NCBI RefSeq assembly: GCF_002835665.1 | Contig: NZ_PIZV01000074.1 | Coordinates: forward strand, 85,508-149,507 | From: Chryseobacterium sp. PMSZPI | GTDB taxonomy: Bacteria; Bacteroidota; Bacteroidia; Flavobacteriales; Weeksellaceae | DNA length: 64,000 bases | Direction of reading: 5' to 3' | In this document: positions 38,127 through 48,484 of the stretch, piece after piece | Position numbering within the stretch: position 1 is the stretch's first letter | How the letters are laid out: each line of letters opens with the position of its first letter | The notes under the pieces: model-generated | The model's database searches: none | Seen by the model: the letters and a program-made list of their open reading frames with translations, nothing else | Told to the model about the DNA's origin: nothing | Program-made: the position numbers and the translations under genes

Positions 38127-38842
38127 GTATTGCAGGCTTCGATCCCAGCGGTGGAGCAGGCTTATTATCAGATAGTAAAACCTTTGAACAGGCGAAAGTA
38201 ATGGGACTTGGAGTGTGTACAGCATTGACATTGCAGACTGCTTCCAAATGTCTGAATTTAGAATGGCGGCCTATAGATGAAGTAACTGAAGCAATTCAGG
38301 TTTTGATGGAAAATTATCCCGTTTCAGCAGTGAAAATTGGAATAGTGAAGGATGCCGAATTTCTGGGTAAGATTGTAGAAACAGTTCAAAAAGGGAACCC
38401 TGAAATAAAAATTGTTTGGGATCCTGTTCTGAAAAGCACTTCAGAATTTAATTTTTTTGATCTTGAAACTCTATCTCAATTAAAAGATACGGTTAATAAA
38501 CTCAGTTTGATAACTCCCAATTATAACGAATATACTGTTTTAAAGGAAAATAATCTTTTGCCGGATACCCGCCAATGCTCATTGCTGATCAAAGGAGGAC
38601 ATCGGGAAGATCATTTAGGAACAGATATTTTAGTCGAAAATAAAAAAGAAATTTTACTAATTCCGGCTGAAGACAATACAATCTATTTCCCTAAACACGG
38701 TTCCGGCTGTGTTTTATCCTCAGCCATTACGGCCGAACTTGCGAAAGGCGAAAATATGGAAACTGCCTGCCGAACCGGAAAATTATACATCGAAAAATTT
38801 TTAAAAAGCAATCCCTCTTTATTGGGAACACATTCAATATAG
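38102..38842 (+). CDS. thiD: hydroxymethylpyrimidine/phosphomethylpyrimidine kinase
   Basis: 246-residue ribokinase-fold kinase that phosphorylates HMP and HMP-P. Recognisable are SIAGFDPSGGAGLLSDSKTF, VSAVKIGI, WDPVLKSTSEF, LITPNYNEYTVL and the active-site KHGSGCVLSSAITAELA with its conserved Cys. It is a little shorter than E. coli ThiD (266). Its start lies within the end of the preceding gene. A long inverted repeat follows before the next thi gene. Confidence 0.95.
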
Positions 38843-38876
38843 ATAACTTGGATTCGAAAGAACAAAAAAGATTTCT

Positions 38877-39066
38877 AACCACAAAAGAAACAAAAGATAT
38901 TAACACTTTAGTGATTTTAAGTGACTACTAAACACTTAATAAGAGCACTAAAGTTTTTTTGAAAATCTTTGATTTTCATCTTATGTGAACTTTTTATGCG
39001 GCCTCTTTACAATTACTAAAGTGCCCTAAAGTGTTTCAAATACAAAGCTTTTGTGCCTTTGTGGTT
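38877..39066. repeat. 190-base imperfect inverted repeat inside the thi operon
   Basis: The left end AACCACAAAAGAAACAAAAG (38877-38896) and the right end CTTTTGTGCCTTTGTGGTT (39048-39066) are near reverse complements. Further in, AACACTTTAGTG on the left answers CACTAAAGTGTT-like text CTAAAGTGTTT on the right. No gene is visible in the 258-base gap. The element may be a non-coding mobile repeat or an RNA-processing structure. Confidence 0.55.
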
Positions 39067-39100
39067 TAATGGGCTCACTAATAGGATACAGATATTAAAT

Positions 39101-39715
39101 ATGGAAAAATTACAATACATATCACAAGGCAATACGGAACAAGAACAAGAAATTAACATCCGTAAGGCTTTGGATAACGGAATAAAATGGATACAGGTCA
39201 GATGGAAAAATGCACCTGAAAATGAATTGATCAACCTTTGTGAAACGTCAAAACGACTTTGCTCAGAATATCAGTCAATATGCATCATTAATGATCATGT
39301 TCAGCTTGCAAAAAGTATAGATGCGGACGGAGTTCATTTGGGCCTTAATGATGGATCTATTGAAGAAGCAAGATTGATATTAGGAGATAATAAACTTATT
39401 GGTGGAACAGCAAATACAATATCTGACGTATTTCAAAGAATAAATGAACCTTGTGATTACATTGGTTTGGGACCTTTGAGATTTACTTCCACCAAAGAAA
39501 AATTAAGCCCAATTCTTGGTTTTGAAGGATACCGGGAAATTATTGATCAACTTCGTGAGAAATCAATATTAGTACCTAAAATATTTGCCATTGGAGGCGT
39601 TACACTTGAAGATATTCAATCTTTACAACAGATCGGTATCTATGGAATATCCATTTCGGGGCTGATCACTAAAGAACCATCCATTATTAATGAATTTAAA
39701 AAAGTAATGATATGA
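39101..39715 (+). CDS. thiE: thiamine phosphate synthase
   Basis: 204-residue TIM-barrel enzyme that joins HMP-PP and thiazole phosphate. Canonical blocks are present: [52 protein letters not shown] and [15 protein letters not shown] 39101 (MEKLQYIS) is chosen over an upstream start at 39053, which lies in the inverted repeat. It overlaps thiG by 4 bases. Confidence 0.95.
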   Translation: MEKLQYISQGNTEQEQEINIRKALDNGIKWIQVRWKNAPENELINLCETSKRLCSEYQSICIINDHVQLAKSIDADGVHLGLNDGSIEEARLILGDNKLIGGTANTISDVFQRINEPCDYIGLGPLRFTSTKEKLSPILGFEGYREIIDQLREKSILVPKIFAIGGVTLEDIQSLQQIGIYGISISGLITKEPSIINEFKKVMI

Positions 39716-40488
39716 ACAACCAAAAACTGATAATAGCAGACAGAACTTTTGATTCAAGACTGTTTTTAGGAACGGGAAAATTCGGAAGTCTTAGAGATAT
39801 GACAACCTCCGTTGTTGCTTCGGAAACAAATATGGTAACCATGGCTTTAAAAAGAATTGATGCCCAATCTGCTGAAGACGATTTGTTAGATTCATTGAGA
39901 GAAACAAATGTTCACCTTCTTCCGAATACTTCAGGAGCAAGAACAGCGAAAGAAGCTGTATTGGCTGCGCAATTGGCCAGGGAAGCACTGGAAACAAATT
40001 GGGTAAAACTGGAAATTCACCCGGATCCGAAATACCTTTTGCCGGATCCTATTGAAACATTATATGCTACTGAAGAACTTGCCAAATTAGGCTTTATTGT
40101 AATGCCCTACATCCACGCTGATCCTGTTTTATGCAAACGCCTCGAAGATGTAGGAACAGCTGTGGTAATGCCTTTGGGTGCGCCGATTGGAACCAATAAA
40201 GGATTGAGAACATTGGATTTTTTAGAAATTATCATTAGCCAGAGTAATGTTCCGGTTGTAGTGGATGCCGGAATCGGAGCTCCTTCTGATGCCGCAAAAG
40301 CCATGGAAATGGGAGCAGATGCAGTACTGGTGAACACGGCGATTGCTGTAGCAGGAAATCCCGTTAATATGGCAATAGCTTTTAAAGAAGGAGTAATTGC
40401 AGGAAGAAGAGCTTTTGAAGCAGGATTAGGTGCTATTGCTAATCATGCGGAAGCCTCGAGTCCGCTAACTTCGTTTTTATTTGAGTAA
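39712..40488 (+). CDS. thiG: thiazole synthase
   Basis: 258-residue (beta/alpha)8 enzyme that forms the thiazole phosphate from DXP, dehydroglycine and ThiS thiocarboxylate. Visible are [15 protein letters not shown] with the Schiff-base region further along at [17 protein letters not shown] (Lys of VKLE), [12 protein letters not shown], and [31 protein letters not shown]. The size is typical. thiH follows after 11 bases. Confidence 0.97.
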   Translation: MNNQKLIIADRTFDSRLFLGTGKFGSLRDMTTSVVASETNMVTMALKRIDAQSAEDDLLDSLRETNVHLLPNTSGARTAKEAVLAAQLAREALETNWVKLEIHPDPKYLLPDPIETLYATEELAKLGFIVMPYIHADPVLCKRLEDVGTAVVMPLGAPIGTNKGLRTLDFLEIIISQSNVPVVVDAGIGAPSDAAKAMEMGADAVLVNTAIAVAGNPVNMAIAFKEGVIAGRRAFEAGLGAIANHAEASSPLTSFLFE

Positions 40489-40499
40489 AAATTAAAGGT

Positions 40500-41618
40500 A
40501 TGAACAGCTTTAAAGATGTTTTTGAACAATATCAGTGGGATGAGATAAAAGCTAGGCTCAAAAAGATAAGTTTATCAGAGGTAAGAAATAGTCTTCAGAA
40601 AAAACATAAGACCATTGATGATTTTTTGATTTTGCTTTCACCGGCAGCTTCTCAGGAATTGGAGCTGATGGCTAAAATGACGCGATCACTTACCCAAAAA
40701 CGTTTTGGAAAGACCATTCAACTATACGCTCCGTTGTACCTCAGTAATGAGTGTCAGAATATCTGTACTTATTGTGGATTCAGTTTAGATAATAATTTAA
40801 AGAGGAAAACACTTACCGATACAGAATTAATGGTTGAAGCTTCAGTCCTGAAATCAATGGAGGTGAATCATGTGTTATTAGTGAGCGGAGAAGCCAATAA
40901 AATTGTTGGAGTTCCTTATTTTCAGAATGCAGTCCGTTTATTAAAACCTCATTTTTCAAATATTTCTATTGAAGTACAGCCCTTAGTGGAAGAAGAGTAC
41001 CAACTTCTTCATGAAGAGGGAGTACATTCTGTATTGGTGTATCAGGAAACTTACCATCAGGATGTGTATAAAGAATACCATCCGAAAGGTAAAAAGTCAA
41101 ATTTTCATTTTCGTTTGGATACTCCGGATAGGATTGGGAGGGCGGGTATTCATAAAATCGGTCTTGGAGTTTTGTTGGGATTGGAAGATTGGAGGGTTGA
41201 TAGCTTTTTCAATGCCCTTCATATCGATTATCTCCAAAAACAATATTGGAAAACTAAATTTTCAGTTTCTTTTCCAAGATTAAGACCTGCGGAAGGAATC
41301 ATAGAACCCAACTTTATCATGGAAGATAGAGATTTACTGCAATTGATATGCGCTTACAGAATTTGGAATGAAGATTTGGAAATATCAATATCCACAAGAG
41401 AAAATGAAACATTCAGGAATCATATCGTATCATTAGGGGCTACAGCAATGAGTGCAGGGTCAAAAACGAATCCCGGTGGATATGCAGTAGATCAGGAATC
41501 TTTGGAGCAGTTTGAAACCAGTGATGATCGAAGTATGGAAGAGATTAGAAATATGATTAAAAAAGCAGGATATGATCCCGTGATGAAGGATTGGGATTCT
41601 GTTTACAGTGGGATGTAA
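40500..41618 (+). CDS. thiH: 2-iminoacetate synthase
   Basis: 372-residue radical-SAM tyrosine lyase that supplies dehydroglycine for the thiazole. The cluster motif is CQNICTYCGF (CxxxCxxC) near residue 85; YQETYHQDVYKEYHPKGKKSNF and GLLLGLEDWRVDS-type text (GVLLGLEDWRVD) match ThiH. No thiO is present in the operon, so glycine oxidase is not used here. It is followed by a repeat and thiF. Confidence 0.96.
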   Translation: MNSFKDVFEQYQWDEIKARLKKISLSEVRNSLQKKHKTIDDFLILLSPAASQELELMAKMTRSLTQKRFGKTIQLYAPLYLSNECQNICTYCGFSLDNNLKRKTLTDTELMVEASVLKSMEVNHVLLVSGEANKIVGVPYFQNAVRLLKPHFSNISIEVQPLVEEEYQLLHEEGVHSVLVYQETYHQDVYKEYHPKGKKSNFHFRLDTPDRIGRAGIHKIGLGVLLGLEDWRVDSFFNALHIDYLQKQYWKTKFSVSFPRLRPAEGIIEPNFIMEDRDLLQLICAYRIWNEDLEISISTRENETFRNHIVSLGATAMSAGSKTNPGGYAVDQESLEQFETSDDRSMEEIRNMIKKAGYDPVMKDWDSVYSGM

Positions 41619-41669
41619 GTTTTAAAACCATTAAACCCTTAAGAGTGATTAAGAAGTTAAGGTAAATCG

Positions 41670-41744
41670 CTTCGACTTCGCTCAGCGTGATAACACTACA
41701 ACTAAATGCTTTATTTTGAGATGTCAGTCTGAGCGAAGTTGAAG
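41670..41744. repeat. intergenic inverted repeat, CTGAGCGAAG type
   Basis: CTTCGACTTCGCTCAG (41670-41685) is complementary, with one mismatch, to CTGAGCGAAGTTGAAG (41729-41744). This arm text is one I associate with dispersed repeats in Flavobacteriia. The 178-base gap between thiH and thiF holds nothing else that I recognise. Confidence 0.6.
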
Positions 41745-41796
41745 ACTTTAGGCGTGTAATATAAAAGAAAGTTCCTTAATAGCTCAATGAATAAGT

Positions 41797-42507
41797 ATGC
41801 AAAAAGAAGATATTTTTAAAAGATACAGTCGACAGATATTTATTGATGAAATAGGTTTGGAAGGGCAAAAGAAAATTATGACCTCAAAAGTCCTTGTTAT
41901 TGGAGCTGGCGGATTGGGTAGTCCTGTTATTCAATACTTAACGGCTGCCGGTGTAGGTACTTTAGCAGTAGCAGATTTTGATAAAGTTGAGCTTCATAAC
42001 CTGAATCGACAAGTGATTCACAATGAAAATGGAATCGGAACATTAAAGGTGAAAAGTGCAGAAGTCTTTGTAAATAATTTGAATCATCAAGTTAACTTTA
42101 TTCGAATTGAGCAGAAAGTTAATGAGCTGAACGCTGAAGAAATGCTCTCGCAATATGATATTATTGTAGATGGTTCTGATAATTTTTCAACAAGATATCT
42201 GGTGAATGATACCTGTGTAAAATTAAAGAAAACATTGGTATATGGAAGTATCTTAGGATTTTCAGGCCAGGTAGCTGTTTTCAATTATAAAGGAAGTAAA
42301 AATCTAAGAGATATATTTCCTGAACCTCCTTTTGATGAAAATATTCCGGATTGTGATAGTCTTGGTGTTTTGGGGGCTCTTCCAGGAATTGTAGGAAGTA
42401 TGATGGCCCTTCAAACCTTGAAGATAATTACAGGTATACCTGTAATTGTCAATCAGTTAACCTTAATTGATGCGTTGAATTGGAGATTTCAAACCTTAGA
42501 GTTCTAA
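41797..42507 (+). CDS. thiF: HesA/MoeB/ThiF family adenylyltransferase
   Basis: 236-residue E1-like enzyme that adenylates the ThiS C-terminus. The nucleotide loop is VLVIGAGGLGSPVIQYLTAAG, with DFDKVELHNLNRQV and DGSDNFSTRYLVND. Cys186 in IPDCDSLGVLG aligns with the catalytic Cys of E. coli ThiF. The two CxxC zinc pairs of most ThiF/MoeB proteins are absent (NLRDIFPEPP in place of CYRCLFPEPP, and an early C-terminus). It is the last gene of the thi group, 178 bases after thiH, so a separate promoter cannot be excluded. Confidence 0.88.
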   Translation: MQKEDIFKRYSRQIFIDEIGLEGQKKIMTSKVLVIGAGGLGSPVIQYLTAAGVGTLAVADFDKVELHNLNRQVIHNENGIGTLKVKSAEVFVNNLNHQVNFIRIEQKVNELNAEEMLSQYDIIVDGSDNFSTRYLVNDTCVKLKKTLVYGSILGFSGQVAVFNYKGSKNLRDIFPEPPFDENIPDCDSLGVLGALPGIVGSMMALQTLKIITGIPVIVNQLTLIDALNWRFQTLEF

Positions 42508-42533
42508 AGTGGATTAGATTCTTATTTCTCGAA

Positions 42534-42622
42534 GATCACACAGGTTTCGCAGATCTTAGTGTGGATGTGTTGTAGTTCTACGAAGAAAAAATCTGCGTTA
42601 TCAGCTAAATCTGTGTGAGATC
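42534..42622. repeat. intergenic inverted repeat, ATCTGTGTGAGA type
   Basis: GATCACACAGGTTTCGCAGAT (42534-42554) faces ATCTGCG...AAATCTGTGTGAGATC (42591-42622) with about ten extra bases in the right arm. The same words recur at 46055-46130, so it is a dispersed family within this window. Confidence 0.6.
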
Positions 42623-42653
42623 TCTTTGTGATCGGTATAAAATCAATAAAAAT

Positions 42654-42690
42654 AAAAATGAGGCAGTGATACTATTACTGCCTCATTTTT
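42654..42690. terminator. bidirectional rho-independent terminator
   Basis: AAAAATGAGGCAGT (42654-42667) pairs perfectly with ACTGCCTCATTTTT (42677-42690), with T-runs on both strands. It separates thiF from the convergent outer-membrane protein gene. Confidence 0.93.
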
Positions 42691-42712
42691 GGTTATTAAT
42701 CATTTAAGTCTA

Positions 42713-44923
42713 TTATTGACCTTGCTGCATTACTCCTCCATTATCCTCTTTTTTCGTCTGATTTAAGATGTTTGGATCTTCCTTGGCCAGTTTATTTTTG
42801 GTAGGAATTTTATAATTGATAGAAATTCCAAAGTTTCTTGAATCATATTTGGATCTAAGCATCACACTTTCACCTGAAGGCGGATTAGAACTTACCTGCA
42901 TCACTTGACCATTGAAAATATCATTAGCAAAAACTGAAACTGTAAGACGGTTGTTCATGAACTTTTTCGTCAGAGTGATATCTAAGTTATTGTTAAATGG
43001 TTTTTCAGCAGTAAAATAAAAATATCCTGCTTTGCGAGTCAGATAACTGTAATTAGCTGTCAATTTAATATCTTTTGGTAAAAGTAACTGAGTCATGATA
43101 TTGAATATCCAGAAACCTTTATTGTTGAGGTTATCAATGTCATGTTTCTGGTATCCTGCATAAATGTACATGAAATTCATTTTGTCAGGATTGAAGTTAG
43201 ACTTCATAATCTCACTTATTGATTTCGTGAAAATCTGGAACGGAACAGGAAGTCCAACATTGAAATTATGGATTTTCATATTGGAGATATTGATCTGTTC
43301 GTTGTAAAGATTTTTACCTTCTTTTCTGATAATCTGTGCTACCTGATTGCTGGCCGAGCTTACACTATATCCAATAAATGCATAATCGAAAGCAGAAATT
43401 TTCAACTCATAATTATCGAAAATAGTAGGCTGAAGATAAGGATTACCACTTATTTGAGTATTAGGGCCTGCAAATGTTGTGTTGTTCGGGTTTAAAGCCG
43501 AAATGCTTGGTAAACTGATCTTTCTATTATAATTGGCAGCAACATACACCTGATTCATCAGGTTGTATTGTACACTTGCATTAGGGAATAACTTAAACTT
43601 GTTAAAAGGGACAAGGTCTTTTTGTACAACGGTACCCAAGCTGTCTTTTCTTGTGATTCCATAAATATCATAGTTTTCAGCTCTGGCTCCTAATGTAAAA
43701 TCAAACTTCTTTAATTTTGCTTGGAATTCTAAGTATGTAGAGGCTGTTTGTCTGTGATATTCCAGGTTTGTAAGGCCCTTGCTTTCGGTATCATAGTCCT
43801 GTCTCTCATACAAACCTCCGGCGCTTACTTTTCCTCCATCAAGTAATTTGATGGGCTGTGCATAGTCTACTTTGAAATTGGCAATTCTCATATCCGATTT
43901 ATTATTGAGAAGATCATTTGCTCCAGGTTGGAAGAAAGGAGCTCCATCATCGGTAAAATTGCCTTTTCGGTAAAAATTATCTTGTAAGAATTTGCTATTT
44001 GATTTTGTATACCCTAGTTGGAAATCCAATTTTTGAGATTTGTCTGCAAAACGTTTTTGATACGTTACCACTGCTTCCTGTCTCAAGCTATTGGTGCGGG
44101 CAGCATCGGAAGATTCAAATATTGCTTCTCTGATGGTTGAAGAAGATGCAAGAATATCAGCAATACCTTTACTTAAAGTATAGTTATCATTATTATTGTG
44201 ATAAATGTCGTAGTTCAATAATAACCTGTCTTGTCCCAGTTCAAAAGTTACTCCTGACTTTGCAAAATAACCTCGTCCATATCGATCCGTATTACTATTT
44301 AATAGATTATCCTGTTGAGTATTCATCATACTTTCACGATAATTTTGCCCAACGTTTAGTTGCCACCCGAATAGTTTATTTCTAGCATTTAGATTGATGG
44401 AATTGGTTGTTCTGTTTCTATACTTATCATAGTTGCTAAACGAATAATTTCCGGAATAAGTAGCTGTTAAATATTTATTGGCATTTTTATTTGTAATAAT
44501 ATTCATGATGGCCCCTCCGGATGTGGCAGGAAACTCTGCGCCTGGTTGGGTAACAACTTCAATTCTTTCGACGGAATTGGCAGGCATGCCCTCCAGAAAG
44601 GAGTTTAGCTCATTGGAAGTAATATTTAAAGGTCTTCCGTTAAGATATACATCCAGCATTTTTCCCTGATACATCATTCCTGCAATGTCTGTGGCTACGA
44701 GCCCGGGAAGTTTTTTAATACCTTCTAAAACATTTCCGTTATTAAGCTGAGGTTGTTCCGAAAAATCAAAAATAGTACGATCAGCTTTTTGTTCAACGGC
44801 TTTTTTAGTTTTGGTGATGACAACACCGTCAATTTGTTTTTCTTTTGGTTGATTATTGCTTTTTTCCTGTGAAAAAACGAACACAGAACTTATCAAAGAT
44901 AAAGCGAATATAGTTTTTTTCAT
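42713..44923 (-). CDS. TonB-dependent receptor-like outer membrane beta-barrel protein
   Basis: 736-residue outer membrane protein. Sec signal MKKTIFALSLISSVFVFSQ, then a plug-like domain (LNNGNVLEGIKKLPGLVATD, GKMLDVYLNGRPLN, SVERIEVVTQPGAEFPATSGGAIMNI) and a large beta-barrel with repeated YxNxx strands to the C-terminus. This is the OMP_b-brl_3 type rather than a full CarboxypepD-plug SusC. Ligand is unknown. It ends at the terminator shared with thiF and has a 275-base gene-free leader region. Confidence 0.85.
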   Translation of the reverse strand: MKKTIFALSLISSVFVFSQEKSNNQPKEKQIDGVVITKTKKAVEQKADRTIFDFSEQPQLNNGNVLEGIKKLPGLVATDIAGMMYQGKMLDVYLNGRPLNITSNELNSFLEGMPANSVERIEVVTQPGAEFPATSGGAIMNIITNKNANKYLTATYSGNYSFSNYDKYRNRTTNSINLNARNKLFGWQLNVGQNYRESMMNTQQDNLLNSNTDRYGRGYFAKSGVTFELGQDRLLLNYDIYHNNNDNYTLSKGIADILASSSTIREAIFESSDAARTNSLRQEAVVTYQKRFADKSQKLDFQLGYTKSNSKFLQDNFYRKGNFTDDGAPFFQPGANDLLNNKSDMRIANFKVDYAQPIKLLDGGKVSAGGLYERQDYDTESKGLTNLEYHRQTASTYLEFQAKLKKFDFTLGARAENYDIYGITRKDSLGTVVQKDLVPFNKFKLFPNASVQYNLMNQVYVAANYNRKISLPSISALNPNNTTFAGPNTQISGNPYLQPTIFDNYELKISAFDYAFIGYSVSSASNQVAQIIRKEGKNLYNEQINISNMKIHNFNVGLPVPFQIFTKSISEIMKSNFNPDKMNFMYIYAGYQKHDIDNLNNKGFWIFNIMTQLLLPKDIKLTANYSYLTRKAGYFYFTAEKPFNNNLDITLTKKFMNNRLTVSVFANDIFNGQVMQVSSNPPSGESVMLRSKYDSRNFGISINYKIPTKNKLAKEDPNILNQTKKEDNGGVMQQGQ

Positions 44924-45198
44924 AATGTTTTTTACTACTAATCAGTTAGACGCTGAAAAATAAATTTTGTTACAAAATGTTGGATATAGAATTAATATTC
45001 TTTTAAAAAAGCCCTTATAGTAGGAATTTTAAGCCTTAAAATGCTGTTTGTTGTTTTTGAAATAAAAAAGTTTAAAGTAAAATAAAAAGAACTTTCGTCT
45101 TGTATCATGTAAGCAGTTGAATGTACAAACAATTATAAAAGTAAATCCGGATTTGCTTTATCTTACAAATAAACAATTAACATCTAATAAAGAATAAA

Positions 45199-45480
45199 AT
45201 GAACGATAAAATAAAATTTATTCTGCCAAGGGTATTAGGACTAACGTTATTGGCAGGAGTAGCATTATTCATCTTATCAATAGTTTTTAAACTGTTGCTG
45301 GTTGGATTAGTCGTAGCCGGAATCGGAACATTGATCGCAAAAATTGTAGGGAAAAGAAGTAGAAAACAAATGAGATACGAAAACATTGAATATCTTCCTT
45401 ATCACCATGATTTTCCGGAACAAAAATCTGTCTTTTCACAAATTTCTAAGGAAGACATGGGCATTATTCCAATACAATAA
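45199..45480 (+). CDS. small membrane protein, unknown function
   Basis: 93-residue protein with one long hydrophobic stretch (VLGLTLLAGVALFILSIVFKLLLVGLVVAGIGTLI, about 12-46) that could form a hairpin of two helices, followed by a basic tail (KRSRKQMRYE) and a soluble end. It lies 36 bases upstream of the Hsp20 gene in the same direction. I recognise no family. Confidence 0.65.
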   Translation: MNDKIKFILPRVLGLTLLAGVALFILSIVFKLLLVGLVVAGIGTLIAKIVGKRSRKQMRYENIEYLPYHHDFPEQKSVFSQISKEDMGIIPIQ

Positions 45481-45516
45481 TCAAGTTTAAAACAACACTA
45501 TCAAATAATTAAAATT

Positions 45517-45987
45517 ATGTATACACAAGATAATAATACACAAAATCCATTTAGTAAACATGGCCAATGTGGGCCGTTTGGAAGAAATGGCTTCGGAAAA
45601 AGATTTAAAGAACATTTCATGGCAGGTAATCATCCTTTTAAAGAAATGTTTGATAGAAAAATAAATACTTATAAGCCTGTAAATATTATAGAGAACGAAG
45701 ATCACTTTACCGTACAGCTTTATGCTGCGGGTTTAGAGAAAGAACTTTTCAAAGTATCCGTGAAAGATCAGATTCTTATCATCTCTTACGCTCAGGAAGA
45801 TAAGGTTTCAGACTCAAAAATCATTTATCAGGAATTTTATGTAAGTTCGTTTGAACGTAGATTTCAGCTGACAGATAAAGTTTTTGATGATCAGATTTCA
45901 GCGAAATATGAAAATGGTGTTCTAACTGTGATCTTAGCCAAAAATCCGGATAAAAACAAACCGGAACAAAAGGTGAATATCAACTAA
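45517..45987 (+). CDS. Hsp20/alpha-crystallin family protein
   Basis: 156-residue small heat-shock protein, a holdase of denatured proteins. The alpha-crystallin domain spans about 50-145: VNIIENEDHFTVQLYAAGLEKELFKVSVKDQILIIS, FQLTDKVFDDQISAKYENGVLTVIL. The N-terminus is Gly/Phe-rich (GQCGPFGRNGFGKRF), usual for oligomer assembly. It may be co-transcribed with the preceding membrane protein. Confidence 0.93.
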   Translation: MYTQDNNTQNPFSKHGQCGPFGRNGFGKRFKEHFMAGNHPFKEMFDRKINTYKPVNIIENEDHFTVQLYAAGLEKELFKVSVKDQILIISYAQEDKVSDSKIIYQEFYVSSFERRFQLTDKVFDDQISAKYENGVLTVILAKNPDKNKPEQKVNIN

Positions 45988-46054
45988 TATTACCAATCAA
46001 TCAAACGTTATAGATTTCAATATTTATAACGTTTAGATTTACTTCTTCATAATC

Positions 46055-46130
46055 GATCTGCAAAACTTGCAAAACCTGCGAGAAATCTTAAGAAATTATT
46101 CTCACACAGATTTCGGAGATTAAGCAGATC
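46055..46130. repeat. intergenic inverted repeat, ATCTGTGTGAGA type
   Basis: GATCTGCAAAACTTGC...CTGCGAGAA (from 46055) faces TTCTCACACAGATTTC...GCAGATC (to 46130). It shares words with the repeat at 42534-42622. Confidence 0.55.
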
Positions 46131-46160
46131 TTTTTATGTTTTGACTAAAATTATAAAACA

Positions 46161-46190
46161 AAAAGACGACCTCAAAAGAAGTCGTCTTTT
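46161..46190. terminator. bidirectional rho-independent terminator
   Basis: AAAAGACGAC (46161-46170) pairs with GTCGTCTTTT (46181-46190) across a 10-base loop. It lies between the Hsp20 and aconitase genes, which converge. Confidence 0.88.
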
Positions 46191-46216
46191 ATTATTAATC
46201 GATCTAACAATTAATC

Positions 46217-48484
46217 TTATTTTTCTTGTTGTTTAATCAAGTTCAGGGCAGATCCGGCTTTGAACCAATCGATTTGCTGATCGTTGTAAGTATGGTTTGC
46301 CATGATGATATCTTTAGTTCCGTCTTTATGTACGAATTCTAATGTCAATTGTTTTCCTGGAGCAAACTGATCAAGATCTAAGAAGTTAACGGTGTCATCT
46401 TCCTGGATTTTATCATAGTCAGCCTCATTAGCAAAAGTAATTCCAAGCATTCCTTGTTTCTTAAGGTTCGTTTCGTGGATTCTTGCGAATGATTTTACCA
46501 ATACAGCTTTTACCCCAAGATGTCTAGGTTCCATTGCGGCATGCTCTCTTGAAGATCCTTCACCGTAGTTTTGGTCTCCTACAACGATCGTTGGAACGCC
46601 AGCAGCTTTATAAGCTCTCTGTACGGCAGGAACTTCTCCATATTCACCCGTTAATTCATTTTTAACGTGGTTGGTTTCCATGTTGTAAGCATTTACAGCT
46701 CCAATTAACATGTTGTTGGAAATATTATCTAAGTGACCTCTGTATTTCAACCATGGTCCGGCCATAGAAATGTGGTCTGTAGTACATTTTCCAAAAGCTT
46801 TGATTAACACTTTTGCTCCTGTAATATTTTTACCGTCCCAAGCCGGGAATTCTTCTAACAACTGAAGTCTGTCTGAAGTAGGACTTACGTTTACAACCAC
46901 TTTAGAGCCATCTTCAGAAGGAGCCTGATAACCATTGTCATCTACAGCAAATCCTTTTGCAGGAAGCTCAAAACCTTTAGGCTCATCCAATTTTACCTGT
47001 TCACCAGCTTCGTTGGTTAAAGTATCTGTAATTGGGTTGAAGTCTAATCTACCTGAAATAGCCACAGCAGCTACCATTTCTGGAGAAGCTACGAATGCGT
47101 GGGTATTTGGGTTACCGTCAGCCCTTTTTGCAAAGTTTCTGTTGAAAGAATGGATGATAGAGTTTTTCTCTCCTTTTTCAGCCCCTTCTCTGTCCCATTG
47201 TCCGATACAAGGCCCACAAGCATTGGTAAAGATTCTTGCGTTTTCAAATTTTCTGAATGAATCTAAGAAACCGTCTCTTTCCGCTGTGAATTTCACCTGC
47301 TCAGAACCTGGGTTAATTCCTAAAATTGCTTTAGGCTTTACTCCTTTTGATACAGCATCTTCTACGATAGAAGCCGCTCTTGATAAATCTTCATATGAAG
47401 AGTTGGTACAAGAACCGATCAATGCCCATTCAACTTCTAATGGCCATCCGTTCGCTTCAGCTTTGGCTCTGAATTCAGCAACTGGAGTCGCCAAGTCCGG
47501 AGTGAAAGGTCCGTTTAAATGAGGTGTCAATTCTGAAAGGTTGATTTCAATTAATTGATCGAAATATTGTTCAGGGTTAGCATATACTTCAGCATCACCT
47601 GTTAAGTGTTCGGCAATTTTATCCGCTGCGTCTACAACATCTTGTCTTCCGGTTGCTGATAAATATCTTCTCATGGAATCATCATATCCGAAAGTAGAAG
47701 TTGTAGCTCCGATTTCGGCTCCCATATTACAGATGGTACCTTTACCTGTAGCAGATAAAGATTCCGCTCCTTCACCGAAATATTCTACGATGCATCCGGT
47801 TCCTCCTTTTACGGTAAGGATTCCTGCTACTTTTAAGATAACATCTTTAGCAGAAGTCCAGCCGTTCATTTTACCGGTTAATTTAACACCGATAAGTTTA
47901 GGCATTTTAAGTTCCCAGGCCATTCCGGCCATTACGTCTACTGCATCAGCGCCTCCTACACCAATAGCAACCATTCCTAGTCCGCCGGCATTTACCGTGT
48001 GAGAGTCTGTACCTATCATCATTCCGCCAGGGAAAGCATAGTTTTCCAATACAACCTGGTGAATGATACCGGCACCCGGTTTCCAGAATCCAATTCCATA
48101 TTTATCACACACCGAACTTAAAAAGTTGAATACTTCAGAGTTTTTGTTGATACCTTCCTGTAGATCTTTATCAGCGCCTACTTTTGCCTGGATCAAGTGA
48201 TCCGCGTGAGCCGTGGAAGGAACAGCTACTTTAGATTTTCCTGCCTGCATGAATTGTAAAAGTGCCATTTGTGCTGTTGCATCCTGCATGGCAACTCTGT
48301 CCGGTGCGAAATCTACATAAGAGTTTCCTCTTTCATGTGCTTGTGTTGCATTTCCTTCCCAAAGGTGGGTATAAAGGATTTTTTCTGAAAGGGTAAGAGG
48401 TTTTCCCACAACTTGTCTTGCCGCAGCAATTCTTTCCGGGTAACGCTCATATACCTTTTTGATCATATCAATATCAAAAGTCAT
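46217..48484 (-). CDS. aconitate hydratase (mitochondrial type)
   Basis: 755-residue aconitase converting citrate to isocitrate. Cluster cysteines lie in [15 protein letters not shown] and [12 protein letters not shown]. The N-terminus ([26 protein letters not shown]) and [19 protein letters not shown] in the swivel domain match the mitochondrial-like type, distinct from AcnB upstream. It ends at the 46161-46190 terminator. Its upstream neighbour in the same direction is acnB, so two unrelated aconitases are side by side. Confidence 0.95.
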   Translation of the reverse strand: MTFDIDMIKKVYERYPERIAAARQVVGKPLTLSEKILYTHLWEGNATQAHERGNSYVDFAPDRVAMQDATAQMALLQFMQAGKSKVAVPSTAHADHLIQAKVGADKDLQEGINKNSEVFNFLSSVCDKYGIGFWKPGAGIIHQVVLENYAFPGGMMIGTDSHTVNAGGLGMVAIGVGGADAVDVMAGMAWELKMPKLIGVKLTGKMNGWTSAKDVILKVAGILTVKGGTGCIVEYFGEGAESLSATGKGTICNMGAEIGATTSTFGYDDSMRRYLSATGRQDVVDAADKIAEHLTGDAEVYANPEQYFDQLIEINLSELTPHLNGPFTPDLATPVAEFRAKAEANGWPLEVEWALIGSCTNSSYEDLSRAASIVEDAVSKGVKPKAILGINPGSEQVKFTAERDGFLDSFRKFENARIFTNACGPCIGQWDREGAEKGEKNSIIHSFNRNFAKRADGNPNTHAFVASPEMVAAVAISGRLDFNPITDTLTNEAGEQVKLDEPKGFELPAKGFAVDDNGYQAPSEDGSKVVVNVSPTSDRLQLLEEFPAWDGKNITGAKVLIKAFGKCTTDHISMAGPWLKYRGHLDNISNNMLIGAVNAYNMETNHVKNELTGEYGEVPAVQRAYKAAGVPTIVVGDQNYGEGSSREHAAMEPRHLGVKAVLVKSFARIHETNLKKQGMLGITFANEADYDKIQEDDTVNFLDLDQFAPGKQLTLEFVHKDGTKDIIMANHTYNDQQIDWFKAGSALNLIKQQEK

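Noticed and set aside
46935..47522. 195-codon open frame on the plus strand inside the aconitase gene
   Set aside because: It is antisense to a clear aconitase frame and has no protein-like motif; long antisense frames are usual in such genes.
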